Positions 41,157 to 49,716 of a stretch of 62,623 bases of DNA are shown one piece after another. Each line of letters starts with the position of its first letter. The first letter of the stretch is position 1. A model generated the notes under the pieces. The model was not told where the DNA came from. It saw only the letters and a list, made by a program, of their open reading frames with translations, and did no database searches. Source of the DNA: Terriglobales bacterium. GTDB taxonomy: Bacteria; Acidobacteriota; Terriglobia; Terriglobales; Acidobacteriaceae. The translations under genes and the position numbers were made by a program. The stretch is taken from assembly GCA_016185365.1 (NCBI GenBank), contig JACPNP010000025.1:1074-63696 (forward strand). The letters are read 5' to 3'.

Positions 41157-42884
41157 CTAACCGATCTCCTCGTTCCAGCCCTCCAGGTACTGTTTCACCG
41201 CCACCATGAATTTATCGGCATCGGCGCCATCGATGATGCGGTGATCGTAGCCCAGGGTCAGCCGGATGATGTGCCGGATGGCGATTGAATCATTGCCCGC
41301 CTCGTCCGTCATGACTACCGGCTCCTTGAACAATCCGCCCATGCCCAGGATGGCGACCTGTGGCTGATTGATGATGGGTGTGCCGAACTGCGGTCCGAAG
41401 ATCCCGGGGTTGGTGATGGTGAATGTGCCCCCGGCCACTTCATCCGGTTGCAATTTCTTATTGCGGGCGCGGTCCGCCAGGTCGACGATGGCGCGCGCCA
41501 GGCCCACAAAGCTGCGTTCTTCAGCCTGCTTCACCACGGGCACGATCAGTCCCCACTCCAACGCCACTGCGATGCCCAGGTTCACGTTCTTGTGATAGCG
41601 GACGGCCTCGCCCTCGACCGAGGAATTCACGATCGGCATGGCCTTCATGCCGGCCATGACCGCGCGGGCCACGAACGGCATGTAGGTCAGCTTCACCCCG
41701 TTGCGCTCTTCAAAACTCTTGCGCTGTTTTTCACGCAGCTTCACGATGCGCGTCATGTCCACTTTGAACACGGTATGCACGTGCGCGGAGGTGTGTTTCG
41801 ACTCCGGCATGCGCTTGGCGATGATCGCCCGCATCTTGCTCATCGGGACCAGTTCGCCCGGCATCGGGTGCGAAGCCGCGGGAGCCGCTGCTGCCCCGGG
41901 CCGTGCCGCCGATGCTGCAGCCGTCGCGGGTGCTGCTGGGCGCGCAGCCGGGGCCGCGGCGCCTGCGCCGTGCGTCTGGATAAAGTTCAGGATGTCATCT
42001 TTGGTGATGCGCCCGGCCATCCCCGTTCCGGGGATGCGGTGCAGGTCGACGTTGTTGTCCTTGGCGATGCGCCGAACCAGCGGGCTGCTGCGGATATCGC
42101 GCGCAGCGTTGCTCGAGCCCGCGCCGGTCGAGGCCGTCGAAGCGCCCACCGTGGCCATGACCGGTCCCGGGGGTGGCGCCGGAGCCGGTGCCGAAGCTAC
42201 AGGCTTGGGTGCGGGTGCAGACGGTGCGGGAGCGGGCGCCGCCTTTGCCGGGGCCGAAACCGCGGCGCCTTCCGCCGCGATCAGGCCCACCACAGTATTC
42301 ACTTGGACAGTCGTGCCCTCGGCCACCTTGATCTCCGTCAGCACGCCGCTGATCGGCGAAGGGATCTCCGCATCCACTTTGTCGGTCGAGATCTCGAACA
42401 ACGGTTCGTCGCGGTTGACCTTGTCGCCCGGTTTCTTCAGCCACTTCGTCAGGGTGCCCTCAAAGATGGATTCGCCCATCTGGGGCATGATCACTTCCGT
42501 CGCCATGCTGGTTCCTTTTGCGGGAGTAGATGCTGCGGGAGCGGCTGGCGCAGGGGCAGGCGCCGCCGCGACCGGGGCAGGAGCAGGTGCCGCCGGTGCG
42601 GGAGCCGGCTTTGCTGCCTGCGCCGGTGCTGCTTTGACCGCGGCGCCTTCTTCTGAGATCACGCCGACCACCGTATTCACTTGGACCGTGGTGCCTTCCG
42701 CCACCTTGATCTCAGTAAGCACGCCGCTGATCGGCGACGGGATCTCCGCGTCCACCTTGTCGGTCGAGATCTCGAACAACGGCTCGTCGCGGTTGACCTT
42801 GTCGCCCGGCTTCTTCAGCCACTTGGTCAGTGTGCCTTCAAAGATCGATTCGCCCATCTGGGGCATGATCACATCAGTCGGCAT
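41157..42884 (-). CDS. 2-oxoacid dehydrogenase E2 (dihydrolipoamide acyltransferase), two lipoyl domains
   Basis: The core subunit that carries acyl groups on lipoate and passes them to CoA. The 575 aa product has lipoyl domain 1 (residues 1-80) and lipoyl domain 2 (about 127-207), each with the lipoylated Lys in FEISTDKVDAEIPSP and separated by Ala/Pro linkers. A peripheral-subunit-binding domain follows (PLVRRIAKDNNVDLHRIPGT). The catalytic domain ends with the active HxxxDG in YDHRIIDGADADKF. The two lipoyl domains are almost identical over 75 residues, implying recent duplication. Whether the complex is pyruvate-, branched-chain- or oxoglutarate-specific is open. Two separate E1 genes fit pyruvate or branched-chain. 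Confidence 0.92.
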   Translation of the reverse strand: MPTDVIMPQMGESIFEGTLTKWLKKPGDKVNRDEPLFEISTDKVDAEIPSPISGVLTEIKVAEGTTVQVNTVVGVISEEGAAVKAAPAQAAKPAPAPAAPAPAPVAAAPAPAPAAPAASTPAKGTSMATEVIMPQMGESIFEGTLTKWLKKPGDKVNRDEPLFEISTDKVDAEIPSPISGVLTEIKVAEGTTVQVNTVVGLIAAEGAAVSAPAKAAPAPAPSAPAPKPVASAPAPAPPPGPVMATVGASTASTGAGSSNAARDIRSSPLVRRIAKDNNVDLHRIPGTGMAGRITKDDILNFIQTHGAGAAAPAARPAAPATAAASAARPGAAAAPAASHPMPGELVPMSKMRAIIAKRMPESKHTSAHVHTVFKVDMTRIVKLREKQRKSFEERNGVKLTYMPFVARAVMAGMKAMPIVNSSVEGEAVRYHKNVNLGIAVALEWGLIVPVVKQAEERSFVGLARAIVDLADRARNKKLQPDEVAGGTFTITNPGIFGPQFGTPIINQPQVAILGMGGLFKEPVVMTDEAGNDSIAIRHIIRLTLGYDHRIIDGADADKFMVAVKQYLEGWNEEIG

Positions 42885-42937
42885 GGGTTCCTTTATCTCC
42901 GAAAACGTATTAATGCTGACGGTCCGTCTTCCGCACC

Positions 42938-43912
42938 CTAATACTTCACCAGCCGCCGTGCCTCGCGCACTACGTCCTCCACCTTGGGCAGGAAGAACTT
43001 TTCCAGCGGCGGTGAGAACGGCGCCGGGATGTCCAGCGCGGTGATGCGGGTGATGGGTGCGTCCAGCCAGTCGAAAGCGCGCTCGTTGATGATGGCCGCG
43101 ATCTCGCCCGCGATGCCCCCGGTCTTGTTGTCTTCGTGCAGGATGATGACCCGGTTGGTCTTCTTCACCGTGTCCTCGATGGCCTGCTCGTCCAGCGGCG
43201 AGACCGTGCGCAGGTCGATGATCTCCAGCTCGATGCCTTCCTGGGCCAGGAGCTTGGCGGCCTCATCGGCCACCCACACCATGCTGGCGTAGGTGATCAC
43301 GCTGACGTGTCCGCCCGCGCGGTGCGTGCGCGCCTTGCCGATCTCCACCACCACGTCGCCTTCGGGCATCTCTTCCTTGATGCGGCGGTAAAGATACTTG
43401 TGTTCGAAGAACAGGCATGGGTTGTTGTCGCGGATGGCGGACTTGATCAGCCCCTTGGCGTCGCTCGGCGTCGCCGGGCAGATGACTTTCAGGCCAGGTG
43501 TGTGCGCGTACCACATCTCCGGGTTCTGGGAATGGAACGGCCCGCCGCTCACGCCCGCGCCGCTCGGCCCGCGCAGCACCATCGGCGCGGGCGCGCCCCA
43601 GCGCCAGTAGCTCTTGGCGATGGCATTCACGATCTGCGTGTGCGCGGAGGTGATAAAGTCCATGAACTGGAACTCGCACACCGGACGCAGCCCGGTGAAG
43701 GCCGCGCCCAGCCCGGCCGAGGCGATGGCCGCCTCCGAGATCGGGGTGTCGATCACCCGCTCTTTGCCGAAGTGGTGGATGAACCCTTCAGTGATCTTGA
43801 ATGCGCCGCCGTACACGCCCACGTCCTCCCCGATGAGGAACACCGAGGGGTCGCGGACCATCTCTTCCCAAAGTCCTTGCCGGATCGCTTCTAAGTAGGT
43901 GACGGGTGCCAT
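42938..43912 (-). CDS. 2-oxoacid dehydrogenase E1 beta subunit
   Basis: The beta half of the heterotetrameric E1 decarboxylase (324 aa). Family strings are VTYLEAIRQGLWEEM, VFLIGEDVGVYGGAFK, RVIDTPISEAAIASAGLGAA, PVCEFQFMDFI and LRGPSGAGVSGGPFHSQNPE, with the C-terminal transketolase domain from EIIDLRTVSPLDEQAIEDTV. It sits 53 bp before E2 and 250 bp after the E1 alpha gene. The spacer 43913-44162 holds weak and clear heptamer repeats and no ORF. Confidence 0.94.
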   Translation of the reverse strand: MAPVTYLEAIRQGLWEEMVRDPSVFLIGEDVGVYGGAFKITEGFIHHFGKERVIDTPISEAAIASAGLGAAFTGLRPVCEFQFMDFITSAHTQIVNAIAKSYWRWGAPAPMVLRGPSGAGVSGGPFHSQNPEMWYAHTPGLKVICPATPSDAKGLIKSAIRDNNPCLFFEHKYLYRRIKEEMPEGDVVVEIGKARTHRAGGHVSVITYASMVWVADEAAKLLAQEGIELEIIDLRTVSPLDEQAIEDTVKKTNRVIILHEDNKTGGIAGEIAAIINERAFDWLDAPITRITALDIPAPFSPPLEKFFLPKVEDVVREARRLVKY

Positions 43913-44133
43913 GACCTTCGTGATTTACAACGTAAGATCTTCGATTTTCAATTTAGAAACCAACCAGATTAGCAAGCTGTTGAAACTTGCGCCTGACTTC
44001 TTTCCAGATCCCACCCGCTCGCAGGTTGTCGCATGGTCCTGCGATTTGCGATGGCTCTGTGAGCTTACGCAGTCAATTCTCTAAACCACACATCCTTCAC
44101 GCCAGAAAACCCCGCTCAGAACGACAGATGATC

Positions 44134-44161
44134 CTGAAATCATAATTCTGAAATCGTAAAT
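44134..44161. repeat. Heptamer tandem repeat (CTGAAAT type)
   Basis: CTGAAAT, CATAATT, CTGAAAT, CGTAAAT, ending 1 bp before the E1 alpha stop codon. A weaker GATTTAC/GATTTTC periodicity lies at 43923-43960 in the same spacer. Confidence 0.65.
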
Positions 44162-44162
44162 C

Positions 44163-45479
44163 TTACTTGTAATGACTCACGTTGCTGGCCTCGCCCAGCT
44201 TGTCGTCCTTCGAAACCTTTTTCACTTTGGGCGGACCGTACTTGAAGGGGATGGTCTCGGCATTGTTCTTGAAGAGATTGGCCGCTGCGTCCTCGCCGTT
44301 CGGGAACGGGGACGCATCCGCTTCGTCGCGGTCCTTGTTGATCTGTTCATCCACGCTCCTGATGAGCTCCTCGTTCTGCTTGGCCGTGAGCCACCCGCGA
44401 CCCATCAGATATTGTTCGAACCGTCCCATGCAATCGCGTTTCTTCCAGTATTCGAAGTACGGCTTGGGCACATAGAGGGCGGCGTCATGCATGGCGTGGC
44501 CCTTCATGCGCATCATCTTGGCCTCGATCAGGGTGGCGCCTTCGCCGCGGCGCCCGCGCTCGCAGGCTTCATGGACCACGTCATAGACTTGATTGGGATC
44601 GGTGCCATCGATGATCGCGCCGGGCACGCCGTAGCCCAAGGCGCGGTCGGCCAGATCGCGGCAGGCGAACTGCAGTTCGACCGGCGTGGAGTAGGCCCAC
44701 AGATTGTGCTCCATGATGAGCACCACGCCCAGCTTTTGCACTGCGGCGAAGTTGAATCCTTCATAGCAGGGGCCGGTGGATTGTCCGCCATCGCCGATAT
44801 ACGCCAGCCCGGCCACATTGCGTCCCTGGATGCGCGCGCCCAGCAGACAGCCCGCGATCACCGGGAGGGAATCACCCAGATGTGAGATCGGCGCGATGCA
44901 ATTCTTCTCATGGATATCGCCGTAGTGGGAGCCGGAGTCGCGGCCCTTGGTGGGCGCGCCCACTTTCGCCATGTACTGCATCATGGTCTCCGCCGGGCGG
45001 AATCCGCGCACCAGCATCGCGCCCTGGTTGCGGATCATCGGCGCGATCCAGTCGAACTTGTCCAGTGCATACGCCGACGCGACCGAGCAGCCTTCCTGGC
45101 CCAGTCCCAGGTACACGCCGCCGATCACCTTCTGCTGCTTGAACAGGTTTTCCAGCGCCTGCTCCATCTTGCGGTTGAGCAGCATGTACCGGTAGATCTC
45201 GAGCGACTGGTCTTTGTTCAGGTACTTCGATTCACGGATGGCCGGCACCGGGGCGTCGAAATCGCCGGTGACGGTGTAACGCAGCTTGCCATCGGCCCAT
45301 TCTTCCACCGTATGGAAGTTCGGGACCTCAGCGCGATAGTCGGGAATGCCGTTCGGGTTCTTGCGCAGCGGCACCACTTGATTGCCAGGGCCGTTGGAGG
45401 TGACGGCGGGCGCGCTCTTTGCGGGCATGGGCGCCTTGGGTTGCGGTTTCGAGGGCTTGGTTTCCGTATTCGCTTTCAT
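44163..45479 (-). CDS. 2-oxoacid dehydrogenase E1 alpha subunit
   Basis: The alpha half of the E1 decarboxylase with the thiamine diphosphate site (438 aa). It includes YRYMLLNRKMEQALENLFKQ, VYLGLGQEGCSVASAYAL, the phospho-loop-like SGSHYGDIHEKN, and the TPP motif GDGGQSTGPCYEGFNFA followed by MEHNLWAYSTP. Its first 70 residues are Pro/Ala/Lys-rich and may not be part of the fold. Met at 45479 is chosen over 45500. Adjacent E1 beta, E2, lipB and lpd genes place it in one functional cluster. Confidence 0.93.
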   Translation of the reverse strand: MKANTETKPSKPQPKAPMPAKSAPAVTSNGPGNQVVPLRKNPNGIPDYRAEVPNFHTVEEWADGKLRYTVTGDFDAPVPAIRESKYLNKDQSLEIYRYMLLNRKMEQALENLFKQQKVIGGVYLGLGQEGCSVASAYALDKFDWIAPMIRNQGAMLVRGFRPAETMMQYMAKVGAPTKGRDSGSHYGDIHEKNCIAPISHLGDSLPVIAGCLLGARIQGRNVAGLAYIGDGGQSTGPCYEGFNFAAVQKLGVVLIMEHNLWAYSTPVELQFACRDLADRALGYGVPGAIIDGTDPNQVYDVVHEACERGRRGEGATLIEAKMMRMKGHAMHDAALYVPKPYFEYWKKRDCMGRFEQYLMGRGWLTAKQNEELIRSVDEQINKDRDEADASPFPNGEDAAANLFKNNAETIPFKYGPPKVKKVSKDDKLGEASNVSHYK

Positions 45480-45581
45480 GACCGACCTGGCGGCGGACAC
45501 TCATGTCCGCGGCGGGATGCTGGGGCAACCTCCAATTGTAAATCCAAATCAGGGAAGCAGAAAGGGGGCAAAGAAGGTGTG

Positions 45582-46076
45582 CTACTTAGGCTCGTGGCCG
45601 CGTGTTTCGAGCTCCAGCAATGCTTCCAGCTCCGGGAGGACCAGTAAGTCCTTGGGCCTTCCGGCTGCGCGCTTGGATTGGATCAGTCCGCGCAGGGACG
45701 CAACCAGGCATTGGCGACCAAAAAGCTCCAGGGGTGCGGCCTGTTCCGCGCCCTGAAGAAAGGTGCCTAGACCGCTGAGCTCACCCAACAAGTCGATGTC
45801 ACCCACATCCGTTTGCAGAGTGAAGTTCATGCCATTCGCGAGCGTCGCGGGATCAAATTGGAACGGGACCGAATCAGCCACGCCGCGAAGCCGGGGATGG
45901 AATGGGGTCAATGCGGACATCAGTCGTTTCAGATTTGCCGGCGACCGTTCGTAGCAAATGCCAAGGTCCTGGGTCGTATGAGTCGCTCCGCGTGCGATGG
46001 CCGCAACCGCTCCGACGACAACAAAATCCACTTGGTGATCGGTAAGCGCCGTTAGGGCCGTGTCAAACTCGGTCAT
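45582..46076 (-). CDS. Nucleotidyltransferase-fold protein (possible toxin component)
   Basis: A 164 aa protein with the minimal nucleotidyltransferase pattern GAVAAIARGATHTTQDLGIC. In active relatives the second catalytic acid makes DxD (TxDLD), but here it is Gly (QDLG). The third acidic strand is VGDIDLLGEL. It may therefore be impaired or use another acid. The start overlaps the upstream small gene by ATGA, the usual layout of a two-gene toxin-antitoxin or AbiEii-like module. The function is inferred from fold and layout only. Confidence 0.7.
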   Translation of the reverse strand: MTEFDTALTALTDHQVDFVVVGAVAAIARGATHTTQDLGICYERSPANLKRLMSALTPFHPRLRGVADSVPFQFDPATLANGMNFTLQTDVGDIDLLGELSGLGTFLQGAEQAAPLELFGRQCLVASLRGLIQSKRAAGRPKDLLVLPELEALLELETRGHEPK

Positions 46077-46294
46077 GCCCGAGTGCGCTCCGACGACACT
46101 TGACCGGCTTGGCGCACGTGTTCGAGGAATCGCTCGAACGCCATCATCTCTTGTAGGCGCTCAGTCGGTGAGAGACTCAGACGGCGCAGGGTGAGCGTCA
46201 GATCGATCCCAAAATCCTTGGCCGCGCGCACGGCCGACCCTTCGGCCGGGTCTTGGATGGATCGGAGCTGTCGCTCATGTTCTTGCTGTGTCAT
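46073..46294 (-). CDS. Small partner protein of the nucleotidyltransferase gene
   Basis: A 73 aa protein, charged and helical (TQQEHERQLRSIQDP, LTLRRLSLSPTERLQEMMAF, FERFLEHVRQAGQ). The motif LSPTERLQEM, describing a helix with conserved Arg, is common in small genes upstream of such nucleotidyltransferases. Met at 46294 is preferred over 46327. The 4-nt overlap with the next gene indicates translational coupling. Confidence 0.7.
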   Translation of the reverse strand: MTQQEHERQLRSIQDPAEGSAVRAAKDFGIDLTLTLRRLSLSPTERLQEMMAFERFLEHVRQAGQVSSERTRA

Positions 46295-46332
46295 TGGGAT
46301 GATAATAGCCCCGCTCCGGAGGCGCACTTTAG

Positions 46333-46755
46333 CTACGCGTTGTAGCTGATGTCGTCCCGTCCGCGCAGCTCCTCTTCCAGCTTGCGGAGTTCATCCGGTG
46401 TCTGTAGCGGAGTGTCCTGATTCGCGGGTGCGGAATCAGCAGCTTGGAGCAGGGATTCCAACGACTCCAGCCACAGGATCTGCGCGCCGAACACATGGCC
46501 GAAGTGCCGCGTCACCGCCTGCATGAGCGGCTCCATCTCCAGTGTTTTCCCGCCGGGACTGACTTGCGCGCCAAGTTCGGCCTGCATGCTGGTCACGGGT
46601 TTGTCCGTGATGCCGCAAGGCACGATCAGCTTGAAAAAGTCCAGGTCGTTCGTCACATTCAGGGCGAAGCCGTGCGAAGTCACGCCGCGCGAGATATGCA
46701 CGCCGATGGCGGTGAGCTTGCGCTCCGGCTCCGCCTGCGTCCACACCCCGGTCAT
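46333..46755 (-). pseudogene. lipB: Octanoyltransferase LipB, C-terminal part after in-frame TGA
   Basis: Continues the lipB frame with no shift. It starts MTGVWTQAEPERKLTAIG (catalytic Lys), then TSHGFALNVTNDLDFFKLIV and PCG with the catalytic Cys, and a divergent acidic tail. In homologues the sequence before MTGVW-type residues is a Gly codon. Here it is TGA followed directly by ATG, so a single G-to-T change would explain the break. Re-initiation at the ATG, readthrough or a base-call error are all possible. Neither half alone has the whole active site. Confidence 0.85.
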
Positions 46756-47151
46756 TCAGTCGACGCGCTTCGCGGGAATGCCGTATTCCGTGCACACGCG
46801 GATCAATGTCTCTTCGATCTTGCGCACGAACTCCACCGCGCCGAGCCGTGGTGTCCGCCCGCGCAGATCCACGATGGGATACCCCACCAACTGTCCCGGC
46901 CCGTGAAAGGTGACGTCACCCCCGCGATTGATCTCATGGACCTCTACGCCACGTTGCGCCAGTGACTCCGGCGAAGCCACGATGTTGGCCGCGCTGGCAT
47001 TGCGTCCCAGCGTGATCACCGGCGGATGTTCCAGCAGCAGCAGCGTGTCCGCGATGCGGCCCTGCTTGCGCAGACCCACCAGCGTCTCTTGCAGCTTCAT
47101 CGCCGTGCCGTAATCAATGGTGCCGAGCTGGAGGACTTGGGTGAGGAGCAT
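46756..47151 (-). pseudogene. lipB: Octanoyltransferase LipB, N-terminal part ending at in-frame TGA
   Basis: LipB moves octanoyl from acyl carrier protein to lipoyl domains of E2 and GcvH. This half has LLLLEHPPVITLGRNASAAN and INRGGDVTFHGPGQLVGYPI, the substrate-binding motifs, then GIPAKRVD and TGA at 46756-46758. Met at 47151 (MLLTQVLQLGTIDYG) is the natural start. The gene lies between hicA and the nucleotidyltransferase pair, in the 2-oxoacid dehydrogenase cluster that needs lipoylation. Confidence 0.85.
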
Positions 47152-47164
47152 ACGGATTGGATGA

Positions 47165-47356
47165 TCACTTGCCGGGTATGGGCACAGACAATCCCTTGCA
47201 GATCTTCTTGCCGAGCAAGTCACTGATTTCCGTGTGCCGGGGAACGGCTTCCATCTGTCCAGTACGGGGATTCGTCCAGAGAGAATGTGCGGAGCCTTCG
47301 CGTTTGAGATGACATCCGTGATAGCGCAAATGCCGCAGCAAGGCTTCCCGCTTCAC
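47165..47356 (-). CDS. hicA: HicA-type mRNA interferase toxin
   Basis: A 63 aa double-stranded-RNA-binding-like toxin that cleaves mRNA when free of HicB. The pattern REALLRHLRYHGCHLKREGS with the catalytic His in HSLWTN, then AVPRHTEISDLLGKKICKGL, fits HicA well. It overlaps hicB by 4 nt. The order is antitoxin first, as in many HicBA loci with small genes. Confidence 0.9.
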   Translation of the reverse strand: MKREALLRHLRYHGCHLKREGSAHSLWTNPRTGQMEAVPRHTEISDLLGKKICKGLSVPIPGK

Positions 47357-47568
47357 CGGACGACCACGACCTCACGGATCGCATCCTGAGGCGCGCCACG
47401 CAACCCTTCCTGTCGGCGGTCTTCCAGTATCAGCGCAATCGCCTCAGCAAGGTTCTTACGACACTCTTCCAGCGTCTTTCCTTGGCCGTTCGCACCGGGG
47501 ATTTCGGGACAATAAGCAATAAACCAATCCCCGTCACGTTCGATGATGGCCGTGAATTCGTTACTCAT
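47353..47568 (-). CDS. hicB: HicB-type antitoxin
   Basis: A 71 aa partial RNase H-like fold: FTAIIERDGDWFIAYCPEIP, GANGQGKTLEECRKNLAEAI and ALILEDRRQEG. There is no DNA-binding tail, so autoregulation may need another protein. Met at 47568 (MSNEFTAI) is preferred over 47607. It neutralises the overlapping HicA. Confidence 0.9.
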   Translation of the reverse strand: MSNEFTAIIERDGDWFIAYCPEIPGANGQGKTLEECRKNLAEAIALILEDRRQEGLRGAPQDAIREVVVVR

Positions 47569-47654
47569 GCGCTGATTGTAGCGCAAACAGAAGACCGGGG
47601 CGGCCACTCCGGTCCGTTGTTATTTTTCTGCAGCTGGAGGCTGGAAGCTGCTTT

Positions 47655-49091
47655 TCACACATTGATCTGCAGTCCGTACACACTCGCCCAGGCATCACCC
47701 AGCGACTCATACAGCGTCGGATGCGCATGGATCACGTTCATCATTTCTTCCACGGTCATCTCCGCGTCCATCGCGGTCACGGCCTCGGCGATCAACTCCG
47801 TCGCCTTCGGCCCGATGATGTGCACGCCCAGGATCTCGCCGTACTTCGCGTCCGCCACCACCTTCACAAAGCCTTCATGGTCGCCCACGATGGTGGCCTT
47901 GGAATTGCCCACCAGCGGGAACTTGCCCACCTTCACCGCCTGACTTTTTTCCTTGGCCTGTGCTTCGGTAAGGCCCACACTGCCGATCTCCGGATCGGTG
48001 TACGTCGCCCCGGGGACCCGGTTGCGCGTGACCGGCTTGGCGTACTTGCCCGCGATCTTCGACACCACCACGATGCCTTCCATCATGGCGGCATGCGCCA
48101 GTTGCGGAAGTCCGGCCACGATGTCGCCGATGGCATACACGCCCGGCTCCGTGGTCTCGCACTGCGCATTCACCGGGATGAACCCGCGATCCAGCTTGAT
48201 ATTGGTCTTTTCCAGGCCGACGTTTCCGGTGTTGGGTGCGCGCCCGATCCCGATCAGCACCTTCTCCGCCTCGCGCCGCGTCGACTTGCCGTCCGGCCCG
48301 GTGAATGTCACCGCCACGCCGTCCTTGGTCTTCTCCACCTTATCCACTTTGGTCGAGACCAGGCACTGGATGCCGCGCTTCACGAACCGCTTGTGCAGTT
48401 CCTTGCTGACGTCGGCATCTTCCACCGGCACGATGCGGTCAAGCATCTCGATGACCGTGACTTCCGCGCCGAAGGAGTTGAAGATGCTCGCGAACTCCGA
48501 GCCCACCGCGCCCGACCCGATCACGATCAGGCTCTTGGGCAGCGTGGTCATGCTCAGGATCTCCACGTTGGTCAGCAGGCGGGTGTCCGGCTGCAATCCC
48601 GGCAACATGCGCGCCTCTGACCCTGTGGCCAGGATGATGTTCTTCGCTTTCACCGGCTGGGTGTCGCCGGCGGCGCCGCCGCCGCCCTCCACATAGACCT
48701 CCACCGTGTGCACGCCGCCTTTGGCCGGGCCGATCAGCCGCCCCGTGCCCTGCATCACGCTGACCTTGTTCTTCTTCATCAGGAAATCAAGGCCCTTGTT
48801 GTGCTTGGTCACGATCTTGTTCTTGCGGTCGATCACCGCCTTCCAGTTGACCTTCGCGCCCTCCACCCCGTCGATGCCCAGTTCCTTGCCGTGCTTGCAG
48901 TGGTCGAGCACTTCGGCGGAGAACAGCAGGGCCTTGGTGGGGATGCAACCCACGTTCAGGCAGGTGCCGCCCAGCACGTCGTTCTTGTCGATGAGGAGGG
49001 TCTTCAGCCCGTACTGTCCGGCGCGGATGGCGGCGGTGTATCCGCCCGGTCCGCCGCCGATGATGGCTACGTCATAGATGGTCTCTGCCAA
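47655..49091 (-). CDS. lpd: Dihydrolipoamide dehydrogenase (E3)
   Basis: A flavoprotein that reoxidises dihydrolipoyl groups of E2 with NAD+. The 478 aa product has an FAD site (VAIIGGGPGGYTAAIRAGQ), a redox disulfide (GGTCLNVGCIPTKALL), an NAD site (LIVIGSGAVGSEFASIFNSF), VYAIGDIV, and the C-terminal catalytic His in IHAHPTLYESLGDA. An unusual Gly-rich loop (VEGGGGAAGDTQPV) lies near residue 130. It is the first gene of the minus-strand cluster that continues with hicBA, lipB and E1/E2. Confidence 0.96.
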   Translation of the reverse strand: MAETIYDVAIIGGGPGGYTAAIRAGQYGLKTLLIDKNDVLGGTCLNVGCIPTKALLFSAEVLDHCKHGKELGIDGVEGAKVNWKAVIDRKNKIVTKHNKGLDFLMKKNKVSVMQGTGRLIGPAKGGVHTVEVYVEGGGGAAGDTQPVKAKNIILATGSEARMLPGLQPDTRLLTNVEILSMTTLPKSLIVIGSGAVGSEFASIFNSFGAEVTVIEMLDRIVPVEDADVSKELHKRFVKRGIQCLVSTKVDKVEKTKDGVAVTFTGPDGKSTRREAEKVLIGIGRAPNTGNVGLEKTNIKLDRGFIPVNAQCETTEPGVYAIGDIVAGLPQLAHAAMMEGIVVVSKIAGKYAKPVTRNRVPGATYTDPEIGSVGLTEAQAKEKSQAVKVGKFPLVGNSKATIVGDHEGFVKVVADAKYGEILGVHIIGPKATELIAEAVTAMDAEMTVEEMMNVIHAHPTLYESLGDAWASVYGLQINV

Positions 49092-49211
49092 GGGAGTGCT
49101 CCGTTCTCGGTAGGAATAGATGCCTGCGGCCCCTGGGCCGCTTCAGGCGGATGCAAGTGAACTAGCGATTCTAACGCAGAGGGGCGCCGCAGGTCACAAG
49201 GCGGGTGTCGG

Positions 49212-49427
49212 TCAGGCCAGTCTGGTCTTCGGACTAGGCAGGGATTCGGTCTCCAAGACCCTCAGGTCCATGATCTTCGAGGCATTCTGGATGTCTAAGC
49301 CTACGATTCGCCCCTCGGCATCGAAATCTGCCACAAGACCGTCCGTTATCTCACGGGAATCCGCGCTCGGACGGGCGTTCAGGTCGATATAGAGCGAATC
49401 GGTCTCGGGATAGTATTGCAGTTTCAT
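49212..49427 (-). CDS. DUF2283 small protein (antitoxin-like)
   Basis: A 71 aa protein of the DUF2283 family: LQYYPETDSLYIDLNARPSA, then GLVADFDAEGRIVGLDIQNA and SKI. Such genes often accompany small toxin-like ORFs, and here the partner (49449-49685) is directly upstream, 21 bp away. The biochemical role is unknown. Confidence 0.8.
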   Translation of the reverse strand: MKLQYYPETDSLYIDLNARPSADSREITDGLVADFDAEGRIVGLDIQNASKIMDLRVLETESLPSPKTRLA

Positions 49428-49448
49428 GGGTTGCTCAGATGGTACTTC

Positions 49449-49685
49449 TTACGGTACATCGAAATCGCGGTCGGGGAAAGCATTATGAACCGTTTCCCCA
49501 TCGGCAAGCGTCACCACACGCAGCGCCCGGCCGCCAAGCTCCGCAGGTCGGCTCCAGAATCGAACGCGTCCATCGGATTGGATGGACTTGAAAATAGGAC
49601 TCTTCAATGTTTCTTCGATCCACTCCATGCGTAGATAGGGCCGCTTGCGCAGCACCTGTTCGCGAAAGTATGCGGTCGTTTTCAT
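49449..49685 (-). CDS. Small toxin-like protein upstream of DUF2283
   Basis: A 78 aa basic protein: REQVLRKRPYLRMEWIEETL, SDGRVRFWSRPAELGGRALR and VVTLADGETVHNAFPDRDF. The layout resembles the DUF4258-like/RelE-style partners of DUF2283, with a beta-sheet of RVRFW and LRVVTLADG strands. The toxin role is inferred from size, charge and pairing. Confidence 0.65.
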   Translation of the reverse strand: MKTTAYFREQVLRKRPYLRMEWIEETLKSPIFKSIQSDGRVRFWSRPAELGGRALRVVTLADGETVHNAFPDRDFDVP

Positions 49686-49716
49686 TCCGCAACAAAAAAT
49701 GACCGATTAGTCAACC

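Noticed and set aside
46756-46758. TGA read as glycine genome-wide, as in some candidate-phylum bacteria
   Set aside because: Many other genes here end cleanly at TGA (for example the ATGA overlaps pgsA, arsC and hicBA), so the standard code is used.
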